Of a DNA stretch of 46,533 nucleotides, positions 27,304 to 35,901 are shown one piece after another. The translations under genes were made by a program, and so were the position numbers. The DNA comes from Rhodoplanes roseus (GTDB lineage: Bacteria; Pseudomonadota; Alphaproteobacteria; Rhizobiales; Xanthobacteraceae): assembly GCF_003258865.1 (NCBI RefSeq), contig NZ_NPEX01000015.1, positions 1 to 46,533 of the forward strand, in the 5' to 3' direction. The notes under the pieces are model-generated. The model searched no databases and was not told the origin of the DNA. It was given only the letters and a program-made list of their open reading frames with translations. Positions within the stretch are counted from its first letter, which is position 1. The number at the start of each line of letters is the position of its first letter.

Positions 27304-27855
27304 ATGACCATCCGGACGCTACCCCCGCTGACACCGGACGAGTTCCTGCGCCACCCCGACCTGCAGGGCGAGCGCTGCGAGTTGAGCGAGGGCCGTGTCG
27401 TGATGATGACGGGCGCATCGAAGGCGCACCGCGAGATCGCGGGGCGGCTCTTCTTCCAACTGTTCGGTGCCCTGGACGAGCGCCGCTACCACGTCGCCAT
27501 GGCCGAGCTCGCGGTCCGGGTCGGCGGCTCGGTCCGCTATCCGGACGTCGTCGTCGACCGGCAGAGCGACGACCCCAAGGGGCTGACGGCGGTCGGCCCG
27601 CTGCTGATCGCCGAGGTGCTCTCGCCGTCGACCATGATGGTCGACAGCGGGAAGAAGGTCGCGGAGTACACCAGCCTGCCGGGCCTCCTCTATTATCTGG
27701 TGCTGTCGCAGGACGAGCCGGTGGCGTGGCTGTACCGGCGCGACGAGGCCGGCGCATTTCCCGCGGAGCCGCTGCGGCTGCTCGGCCGCGAGGCCGAGAT
27801 CATCCTGCTCGGCTTCGACCTGGCGATCCCGCTTTCGCAGATCTACCGCTCGTAG
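27304..27855 (+). CDS. Uma2-family (DUF820) putative endonuclease
   Basis: 183 residues with the PD-(D/E)XK-like core seen in Uma2 proteins: N-terminal PPLTPDEFLRHPDLQGERCELSEG with a conserved Glu, the metal-binding RYPDVVVD (PD) and LLIAEVLSPST (E-x-L-S-P-S-T), then KVAEYTSLPGLLYYLVLSQDEP. The family is abundant in cyanobacteria and often linked to mobile DNA, but its substrates are unknown. The ATG follows GAGAGG. It lies directly after the inverted REP pair and before gatA. Confidence 0.9.
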   Translation: MTIRTLPPLTPDEFLRHPDLQGERCELSEGRVVMMTGASKAHREIAGRLFFQLFGALDERRYHVAMAELAVRVGGSVRYPDVVVDRQSDDPKGLTAVGPLLIAEVLSPSTMMVDSGKKVAEYTSLPGLLYYLVLSQDEPVAWLYRRDEAGAFPAEPLRLLGREAEIILLGFDLAIPLSQIYRS

Positions 27856-27952
27856 GGTCGGCGCGGCGCGGTCGCGCCGGGCCCACGCTGTTCACCCCAC
27901 CGACGCCGGACGGCGCGGGCACGAACGTGCCCGCCCGACGGCGCCACGACGC

Positions 27953-29433
<1,481 letters not shown>

Positions 29434-29437
<4 letters not shown>

Positions 29438-29721
29438 TCGACCACCTTGGGCACGAGGAAGAAGTTGTCCTGGCTGGCCGGCGCGTTCCTGACCACCAGC
29501 TCCGGGATTTCGCCGTCGGTGACGACGTCCTCGCGCTTCTTCATCACCATGGGGGTCACCGAGGTCATCGGCTCGACCCCGGCGACGTCGACCTCCGAGA
29601 GCTGCTCGACGAAGGCCAGGATGGCATTGAGCTCGCCCTTCAGGTGCTCGACCTCGTCGTCCTCGACGGCAATGCGGGCGAGACGAGCGATGCGACGGAC
29701 CGTCGCGGCATCGACCGACAT
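29434..29721 (-). CDS. gatC: Asp-tRNA(Asn)/Glu-tRNA(Gln) amidotransferase subunit C
   Basis: A 95-residue subunit that wraps around GatA and stabilises the complex. It shows [20 protein letters not shown] (N-terminal helix), [20 protein letters not shown], then [16 protein letters not shown] and the C-terminal FFLVPKVVE, all GatC hallmarks. The ATG at 29721 follows GAGGAG; the open frame upstream is not similar. The stop overlaps the gatA start. Confidence 0.96.
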
Positions 29722-30064
29722 GGAAGCTCCTCGGGAAGCCGGCGGGCGGCGACCCGGACGGGCCGCTCCCCCGGGCGGACCCGCGAACAGCCGCTGGCGA
29801 GCGGCCGGACGCGCGACGTGGCTATAGCAGACGGTATTTCGCCGCGGCAACCCGCGCCCGCGCGGGAGCGGCCTTTCCGGCACGGGCCGGCGCGGCTCCG
29901 CGGCCGGCAGTGTGGTGGGAACTTACCCGAAAAAACCCCGTTGTGCCTTCGTGCCGGCCGTTCGGGCCGGCGGACCGCGGACCGCCCGCGTCCGATCATT
30001 CACCCCTGGGACGTGCCGCGCCGCACGACTCCCTCAGCCCCCGTTCACGCGAGCCCGGTCATCC

Positions 30065-30226
30065 ATGGGAATCCTGATCAGCATCCTCATCACGTTCCTG
30101 GTCGTCGTCCTGGTCCTCTATCTCATCGGCATGCTGCCGATCGACGGGAGGGCGAAGCAGATCGCCCGTATCGTGGTCATCATCATCGGCGTGCTGTCGC
30201 TTCTGCGCTATCTCGCCGTGTTCTGA
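30065..30226 (+). CDS. small Thivi_2564-type membrane protein
   Basis: A 53-residue protein with two hydrophobic helices (about 2-21 and 35-52) joined by the short loop GMLPIDGRAKQIAR. This pattern is that of small Thivi_2564-family membrane proteins, whose role is unknown. The ATG at 30065 gives the complete first helix; the frame is open further upstream. The last 19 nt overlap the 3' end of the following gene on the other strand. Confidence 0.75.
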   Translation: MGILISILITFLVVVLVLYLIGMLPIDGRAKQIARIVVIIIGVLSLLRYLAVF

Positions 30227-30393
30227 TCGCTCTCGCGATAGGACTTCAGCGTCTCCCGGTCGCGTTCCGCCCGGGCGGCGCTGTCGGTCCGGCGCTGGCG
30301 CCATCGCATCGTGCCCCAGATCAGCGCCACGGCGAGAACGAGCACGAAGCCCACATTCATGACGAGCCACAACCAACCGCCCTGATCGTCCAT
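30208..30393 (-). CDS. small single-TM membrane protein
   Basis: A 61-residue protein with one transmembrane segment (about 7-28) followed by a strongly charged tail rich in Arg, Glu and Asp. I do not recognise a family. The start has GAGGAG and AGG just before the ATG, a strong site, which supports it as a real gene. Convergent and overlapping by 19 nt with the small membrane protein on the other strand. Confidence 0.7.
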   Translation of the reverse strand: MDDQGGWLWLVMNVGFVLVLAVALIWGTMRWRQRRTDSAARAERDRETLKSYRESDQNTAR

Positions 30394-30505
30394 CCTGATC
30401 TCCTCGTGTCCGGGGTCTGCGTGCTAACGTCCCGCGGCGCGAGACGATCCATCGGGCACGGACGGCCGATGCCGCAGCCGTGCCGCGCAGCGATACGGAC
30501 CCGGA

Positions 30506-30856
30506 ATGCCGAAGATCCCGAAGGACTGGTCCGCCCTGCTGGCCGACGAGATGCTGGAGGAGAAGGCCTCGGCGCTGGGGCGGCTGGGACGCGGGCTCGA
30601 GCAGGCGCTGGCGGCGCTGCGGGCGCACGATGCCGCCGCCGCGACGCCGGAGGCGTCACGCGAGGCGCGGGCCGTCCTGGTCGATGCGGCCGCGCATGCC
30701 GTGTGGCTGCTGATGGTCCAGCGCGAGGCCTGCGGCCTGCGCGACACGCGCGCCCTGATGCGAGACTATGCCGTCCCGGCCGAGGTGCAGGGACGCGCCG
30801 GCGCCGTGCTGACGCCCCCGGTGCCGCCGCGCCGCAATCGCCGCGGGCCGCACTGA
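30506..30856 (+). CDS. conserved hypothetical helical protein (DUF6665-like)
   Basis: 116 residues, predicted mostly helical: a long helix LLADEMLEEKASALGRLGRGLEQAL... and a second segment AAHAVWLLMVQREACGLRDTRALM. This pattern, with REACGL, recalls the small DUF6665 proteins of Rhizobiales. Function unknown. The basic/proline tail is probably disordered. The ribosome binding site is weak (GGACCCGGA). Confidence 0.65.
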   Translation: MPKIPKDWSALLADEMLEEKASALGRLGRGLEQALAALRAHDAAAATPEASREARAVLVDAAAHAVWLLMVQREACGLRDTRALMRDYAVPAEVQGRAGAVLTPPVPPRRNRRGPH

Positions 30857-30899
30857 CGGCCCGGGCGGAGCGTTTCCGGAAGCGACTCGGCGGAACGGA

Positions 30900-31202
30900 T
30901 CAGTAGCAGTACTGGCGCTGGACGCGCTGATAGCCGCCCTGCACGGCCTGGTAGCAGCGGCCTTCGTACCAGTAGAAGCCGCCACGACGCTGCTCGGCCT
31001 GCGCCCCGATGATGGCGCCCGTGGCACCGCCGATGATGCCGCCTGCGACCGCGCCGCCGGCCCGGCCCGTCACCGCGCCGCCGATGATGGCGCCCGCGGC
31101 ACCGCCGAGCAGACCACCGGTCAGCGCATCCTGCGCCGCCGCCGGCCCGGCCGGAGCCAGCGTGAGCGCGACGAGAGCGGCAGCACCGAGAGTCTTGATC
31201 AT
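30900..31202 (-). CDS. secreted glycine-zipper protein
   Basis: 100 residues. A signal peptide (about 1-23, ending AAAQ) is followed by a glycine-zipper region with repeated GGAAGAIIGGAVTG / GGIIGGATGAIIGA patterns, which form membrane-associated helices, and a Cys/Tyr-rich tail (GFYWYEGRCYQ, QRQYCY) whose two cysteines could pair. Typical of envelope stress or outer-membrane-associated glycine-zipper proteins. Start at 31202 (MIKTLG) chosen because GGAGG is 7 nt upstream; an earlier in-frame ATG at 31208 is too close to that site. Confidence 0.85.
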   Translation of the reverse strand: MIKTLGAAALVALTLAPAGPAAAQDALTGGLLGGAAGAIIGGAVTGRAGGAVAGGIIGGATGAIIGAQAEQRRGGFYWYEGRCYQAVQGGYQRVQRQYCY

Positions 31203-31541
31203 CGCCATTCCTCCAGACGAGTTCCCCGAACTCTCCTGCCTAAGCATCTTTGTGGCTTTTTTGGAATCGCCGGGCGAACGCGGGCGGGCGCTGCGGGCCT
31301 TCGCAGCGCATGACGAACCAAGCTCGAACCTCTCGATCTCGCACCTCGCCCGTGTCCCGGACACGGTGCATCGCGACGCGATGCATCGTGAGCCGGGACC
31401 CAGGGACGGTTCGGCAGGGCTTTTCCGCGGGCCCTGGGCCCCGGCTCTGCGGCGCATCAGGCCCAGGGCCTGCTGCGCCTTGTCCGGGGCACGTGGCCGG
31501 GGAGAGTCATCCATCAAGGCGCGACGAGCGGGCGCGCGCCC
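31203..31541. repeat. palindromic element between the glycine-zipper gene and aspS
   Basis: 339 bp with three inverted repeats: CGTGTCC-C-GGACACG (31351-31365), TGCATCGCG-A-CGCGATGCA (31367-31385) and GGCCCTGGGCC...GGCCCAGGGCC (31430-31440 and 31460-31470). The first two plus the following GTGAGCCGGGACCC resemble a common dispersed repeat of Bradyrhizobium relatives. The third could serve as aspS terminator, although no T-run follows. No gene seen. Confidence 0.6.
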
Positions 31542-33341
31542 TCACCCCTTCTGCGGCAGGTTCAGCCGGATGTGCAGCTCGCGGAGCTGCTTCGGCGTCA
31601 CCTCGGAGGGCGCGCCCATCAGCAGATCCTCGGCCCGCTGGTTCATCGGGAAGAGCACCACCTCGCGGAGGTTCTCCTCGCCGGCGAGCAGCATGACGAT
31701 GCGGTCGACGCCCGGCGCGATGCCGCCGTGCGGCGGGGCGCCGAGCGACAGCGCCCGCAGCATGCCGCCGAACTTCTGCTCCAAGACCTCCTCGCCGTAG
31801 CCGGCGATGGCGAAAGCCTTCTTCATCACGTCCGGACGATGGTTCCGGATGGCGCCGGACGACAGCTCGATGCCGTTGCAGACGATGTCGTACTGGATCG
31901 CCTTCATGCCGAGGATCTTGTCGCTGTCGCCCGCCTCGAGCGCCAGGAACTCGTCGACGGGCATGTTCGGCATGGAGAACGGGTTGTGGGAGAAGTCGAT
32001 CTTCTTCTCCTCCTCGTTCCACTCGTACATCGGGAAGTCGACGATCCAGCACAGGGCGAACTGGTCCTTGTCGACCAGGTTCAGGTCCTCGCCGACCTTG
32101 GTGCGCGCGAGGCCGGCGAACTTGGCGAAGTCCTTCGGCTTGCCGGCGACGAAGAACACGGCGTCGCCCACCCTCAGGCCGAGCTTGTCGCGGATCGCGG
32201 TGGCCCGCTCAGGCCCGATGTTCTTGGCGAGCGGACCGGCGCCGCCCTCCTCGTTCTCGCGCCAGAAGATGTAGCCCAGCCCCGGCTGGCCCTCGCCCTT
32301 GGCCCAGTCGTTCATGCGGTCGCAGAAGGCGCGATTCCCGCCGGTCGGCGCAGGGATCGCCCACACCTGCGCGGCCGGATCGCTCGCCAGGATGTTGGCG
32401 AACACCTTGAAGCCCGAGCCGCGGAAATGCTCGGCGACGTCGGCCATCTCGATCGGGTTGCGGAGATCCGGCTTGTCGGAGCCGTACTTGCGCATCGCGT
32501 CGGCGAAGCTGATCAGCGGGAACTTGGGCGTCACCCGCTTGCCGCCGCCGAACTCCTCGAACACGCCGCGCAGCACCGGCTCGACCGCGTCGAACACGTC
32601 CTGCTGGGTGACGAAGCTCATCTCGAGATCGAGCTGGTAGAACTCGCCGGGCGAGCGGTCGGCGCGGGCGTCCTCGTCGCGGAAGCAGGGCGCGATCTGG
32701 AAATAGCGATCGAAGCCCGACACCATGATGAGCTGCTTGAACTGCTGCGGCGCCTGCGGCAGCGCGTAGAACTTGCCGGGATGGATGCGCGACGGCACCA
32801 GGAAGTCGCGCGCGCCTTCGGGGCTCGACGCGGTCAGGATCGGCGTCTGGAACTCGAAGAAGCCCTGCTCCTTCATGCGCCGGCGCAACGAGTCGATGAT
32901 CTGCCCGCGCAGCATGATGTTCTTGTGCAGGCGCTCGCGCCGCAGATCGAGGAAGCGGTAGCGCAGCCGGATGTCCTCCGGGTACTCCTGATCCCCGAAC
33001 ACCGGCATGGGCAGCTCGGCGGCGGGGCCGAGCACCTCGATCTCGCGGGCATAGACCTCGACCTGCCCGGTCGGCAGGTCGGGGTTCTCGGTGCCGGCCG
33101 GGCGGTTGCGCACCAGCCCGTCGACCCGGATCACCCACTCCGAACGCACCTTCTCGGCGACCGGAAAGGCGGCCGAATCGGGATCGATCACGACCTGAGT
33201 GAGGCCGTAATGGTCGCGTAGATCGATGAAGAGCACGCCGCCGTGGTCGCGAATGCGGTGGCACCAGCCCGACAGGCGGGCGGTGGCGCCGACGTCGCTC
33301 GCGCGGAGCGTGCCGCAGGTGTGAGTACGATAGCGATGCAT
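31542..33341 (-). CDS. aspS: aspartyl-tRNA synthetase, probably non-discriminating (Asp/Asn)
   Basis: Charges tRNA-Asp with aspartate and, in non-discriminating forms, also tRNA-Asn, giving Asp-tRNA(Asn) for GatCAB. 599 residues, normal length. An N-terminal OB-fold anticodon domain ([20 protein letters not shown]) is followed by class II motifs: motif 2 [19 protein letters not shown] and motif 3 [15 protein letters not shown], with the bacterial GAD insertion between. H33 (in RDHGG) and G83 (in RPAGTEN) match the His and Gly linked to tRNA-Asn recognition in the non-discriminating P. aeruginosa enzyme; E. coli has Leu and Lys. The ATG is [10 protein letters not shown], with a weak ribosome binding site. 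Confidence 0.97.
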   Translation of the reverse strand: MHRYRTHTCGTLRASDVGATARLSGWCHRIRDHGGVLFIDLRDHYGLTQVVIDPDSAAFPVAEKVRSEWVIRVDGLVRNRPAGTENPDLPTGQVEVYAREIEVLGPAAELPMPVFGDQEYPEDIRLRYRFLDLRRERLHKNIMLRGQIIDSLRRRMKEQGFFEFQTPILTASSPEGARDFLVPSRIHPGKFYALPQAPQQFKQLIMVSGFDRYFQIAPCFRDEDARADRSPGEFYQLDLEMSFVTQQDVFDAVEPVLRGVFEEFGGGKRVTPKFPLISFADAMRKYGSDKPDLRNPIEMADVAEHFRGSGFKVFANILASDPAAQVWAIPAPTGGNRAFCDRMNDWAKGEGQPGLGYIFWRENEEGGAGPLAKNIGPERATAIRDKLGLRVGDAVFFVAGKPKDFAKFAGLARTKVGEDLNLVDKDQFALCWIVDFPMYEWNEEEKKIDFSHNPFSMPNMPVDEFLALEAGDSDKILGMKAIQYDIVCNGIELSSGAIRNHRPDVMKKAFAIAGYGEEVLEQKFGGMLRALSLGAPPHGGIAPGVDRIVMLLAGEENLREVVLFPMNQRAEDLLMGAPSEVTPKQLRELHIRLNLPQKG

Positions 33342-33643
33342 GGCGGTCCATCGAAGCAGAGGGGCGGGCGCCCGGCGCCCTGCCCGGTGAATTCGGCCGC
33401 ACAAGCGCATGGCGGCGTCGGGCTTGTCAAGACGCGGGCCCGGACCCGTTTCGACCCGTCCCGGCCCCGTTTCAACCACTTTTACGCGCGTCACACGGGC
33501 CTTTCGCGGCACGCCCGACTCACTGGCCCGGCTCGCAGGGACGGGCTACTACGAATTGGAAACCTGACCCCTCGTCATCGCCGGCGGACAGCGCCGCGCG
33601 ACGGCGGGGACGACCCGCACGGGCCGACCCGGGACAGTGACGC
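33342..33643. promoter_or_regulatory. aspS upstream region with a 14-bp direct repeat
   Basis: 302 bp divergent between aspS and the membrane protein gene. CCCGGACCCGTTTC at 33439 and CCCGGCCCCGTTTC at 33460 are direct repeats 21 bp apart, about two helical turns, a spacing seen for regulator half sites. No confident promoter or gene was recognised. Confidence 0.35.
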
Positions 33644-34150
33644 ATGCCGATTCGCCCGATGACGACGCCGTCCGGCCGGACGGTCGTCGCAACCGGTCTG
33701 CTTCTCGCCGCAGCGGCCGTCGCCCTGCTGGCCTGGGTGGCCGGAGGTCCGGCTGCGGCTCCTGTCCAGCCCTGGATCGGTGACGCAGCCGCCATCACGG
33801 CCGCCGTGCTGCTGCTCGCCGGCATCGCCGTGCTGGTCGACGGCCTGGGCGACATCGCCGCCACGGCGCCGCTCTGGCTGCGTGCGATCGCGCTCGCCAC
33901 CGGGGTCGCCGTCTTCGCCTCCTTCGCGGTGCTGGTGAGCTGGCTCGCCTTCGGGCCCGGCCCGCGTGTGTTCGCCTCGATCGCCGCGTTGCTGCCGTCC
34001 GGCGACGGGCGCGAGCTCGCCGGCCGCTGCGTCGTCGGAACCGTGGCGCTGATCGGCTGGGCCCTGACCCTGCTGGTCACGGTTCTCGGCGCGATCCGGC
34101 TGGCGGTGCGCCCGAAGCCGCCGCTCCCGGCCGTTCAAGCGAAGGACTGA
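33644..34150 (+). CDS. hypothetical four-helix membrane protein
   Basis: 168 residues with four hydrophobic helices (about 14-34, 44-66, 79-102 and 133-153) and a basic cytoplasmic tail. I do not recognise a family. The ATG at 33644 has a weak ribosome binding site; an ATG at 33659 is also possible. It lies 74 bp before the ThDP enzyme gene. Confidence 0.7.
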   Translation: MPIRPMTTPSGRTVVATGLLLAAAAVALLAWVAGGPAAAPVQPWIGDAAAITAAVLLLAGIAVLVDGLGDIAATAPLWLRAIALATGVAVFASFAVLVSWLAFGPGPRVFASIAALLPSGDGRELAGRCVVGTVALIGWALTLLVTVLGAIRLAVRPKPPLPAVQAKD

Positions 34151-34224
34151 TCGCGCCGCGACAGCGGACACCGGGTCGGCTATACGGCCGCCATCCCCCG
34201 AACGCGCAATTTCGAGGCGACCAG

Positions 34225-35859
34225 ATGGACCCGACCACCACGGCCGACGCGGCCGTCGCGGCGCTGCTGGCACACGGGCTCGACACGCTCTACGCCGTGC
34301 CGGGCGTGCACAACGATCCGTTGTTCGACGCGCTCTACCGCAACGCCGACCGCATCCGCACGATTCACGCCCGCCACGAGCAGGCCGCCGCCTACATGGC
34401 GCTCGGCGCCGCGCTCGCCACCGGGCGGCCGCAGAGCTTCGCCGTGGTGCCCGGCCCCGGCCTGCTCAACGCGAGCGCGGCCCTGCTCACCGCCTATTCG
34501 ATGAACGCGCCCGTGCTCGGCCTGATCGGCCAGATCCCCGACGCCGAGATCGGATTCTCGCGTGGGCACCTTCACGAGATCCGCGACCAGGCCGGCATCA
34601 TCGAGCGGCTGGTCGATTTTTCCGCCCGCATCCGGCGGCCCGAGGAGGCGGCGCCGCTGATCGCCGAGGCCATGCGGGCGATGCGCCGCGGCCGCCCCGG
34701 CCCCGCCGTGCTCGAATGCGGCATGGACGTGTGGGGCCGCAGCGCGGCGCTGCCGTCCGTGCCGGCGCCGGAGCCCCTCCCCGCGCCCGAGATCGACGAG
34801 GACGCCGCGCGGGCCGCCGCACGGCTGCTCGGTGGCGCCAAGCGCCCGGTGATCTTCGTCGGCGGCGGGGCTCCCGACGCGGCCGACGAGGTCGCGGCGC
34901 TCTCCGCCCTGCTGCAGGCGCCGGTCGCCTCGGGATTTCGCCGCGGCCGCGGCATTCTCACGAGCCGCGATCCGCTCAGCGTCACCCATCCGCTCGCCCA
35001 CGACCTGTGGGCCGAGGCCGACGTGGTGCTGGCGGTCGGCACCCGGCTGTTCTTTCAGTGCCGCGACTGGGGTGTCGACGACGACCTGAAGATCATCCAC
35101 GTCAATGCCGATCCCGACGAGCCGTCGCGCCACACGACACCGGCCGTCGCCCTGGTCGGCGACGCCGCGCCGATCCTGCGCCGGCTGATCGACCTCGTGC
35201 CGGCGCAGAACCGTGCGCGGCCGTCGCGCCGCGCCGAGATGGAGCAGCGACAGGCGACGCTACGTGAAAAGCTCGCGGTGCTGCAGCCGCAACTCGCCTT
35301 CCTGGAGGCGATCCGTGCCGCGCTTCCGGACGACGGCATCTTCGTCGACGAGGTGACCCAGATCGGGTTCGCGGCGCGCCTCGCGATGCCGGTCTACGCA
35401 CCGCGCACGTTTCTCTCGCCCGGCTACCAGGACAATCTCGGCTGGGGCTTCGCCACCGCGCTCGGCGTCCAGGACGCGCGCCGCGACGTGCCGGTGCTGT
35501 CGATCAACGGCGACGGCGGCTTCATGTACACGGCGAACGAGATCGCCACCGCGGTGCGTCACCGGATCCCGCTGGTGGCCGTGGTGTTCGCCGACGGCGC
35601 CTTCGGCAATGTCCGGCGCATCCAGGAGGAGAGCTACGGCAACCGGTTGATCGCCTGCGACCTCGCCAATCCGGACTTCGTGAAGTTCGCCGAGAGCTTT
35701 GGCGCCGCCGCCGAGCGGGCCCACACCCCCGAACAGCTCGGGGCCGCGTTGAAACGCGGCTTTGCACGACGCGACGGGCCGACCGTGATCGAGGTGCCGG
35801 TGGGGCCGATGCCGTCGCCCTGGCCGTTCGTCTTCCTGCCGAAGGTGCGGGGCCGCTAG
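34225..35859 (+). CDS. thiamine-diphosphate-dependent enzyme (acetolactate synthase-like)
   Basis: 544 residues of the ThDP superfamily with the PYR, central and PP domains in order. The activating Glu lies in RHEQAAAYMALGAA (about 52). The ThDP motif is INGDGGFMYTANEIATAV followed by VVFADGAFGNVRR, in which Ala stands where relatives usually have Asn (FNDGAYGNV), while the Asp ligand position is kept. Substrate unknown; it is too short for and lacks the usual regulatory partner of a biosynthetic acetolactate synthase, so a carboligase or decarboxylase role is more likely. Convergent with the histidine kinase gene. Confidence 0.9.
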   Translation: MDPTTTADAAVAALLAHGLDTLYAVPGVHNDPLFDALYRNADRIRTIHARHEQAAAYMALGAALATGRPQSFAVVPGPGLLNASAALLTAYSMNAPVLGLIGQIPDAEIGFSRGHLHEIRDQAGIIERLVDFSARIRRPEEAAPLIAEAMRAMRRGRPGPAVLECGMDVWGRSAALPSVPAPEPLPAPEIDEDAARAAARLLGGAKRPVIFVGGGAPDAADEVAALSALLQAPVASGFRRGRGILTSRDPLSVTHPLAHDLWAEADVVLAVGTRLFFQCRDWGVDDDLKIIHVNADPDEPSRHTTPAVALVGDAAPILRRLIDLVPAQNRARPSRRAEMEQRQATLREKLAVLQPQLAFLEAIRAALPDDGIFVDEVTQIGFAARLAMPVYAPRTFLSPGYQDNLGWGFATALGVQDARRDVPVLSINGDGGFMYTANEIATAVRHRIPLVAVVFADGAFGNVRRIQEESYGNRLIACDLANPDFVKFAESFGAAAERAHTPEQLGAALKRGFARRDGPTVIEVPVGPMPSPWPFVFLPKVRGR

Positions 35860-35872
35860 GCGGACCGAGAGC

Positions 35873-35890
35873 CCGGCGCCCTCGCGCCGG
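35873..35890. terminator. hairpin between convergent genes
   Basis: CCGGCGC-CCTC-GCGCCGG, a 7-bp stem between the ThDP enzyme stop and the histidine kinase stop. It could serve both strands; neither side has a T-run, so support is weak. Confidence 0.3.
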
Positions 35891-35901
35891 AGCTGCGCAT
35901 C

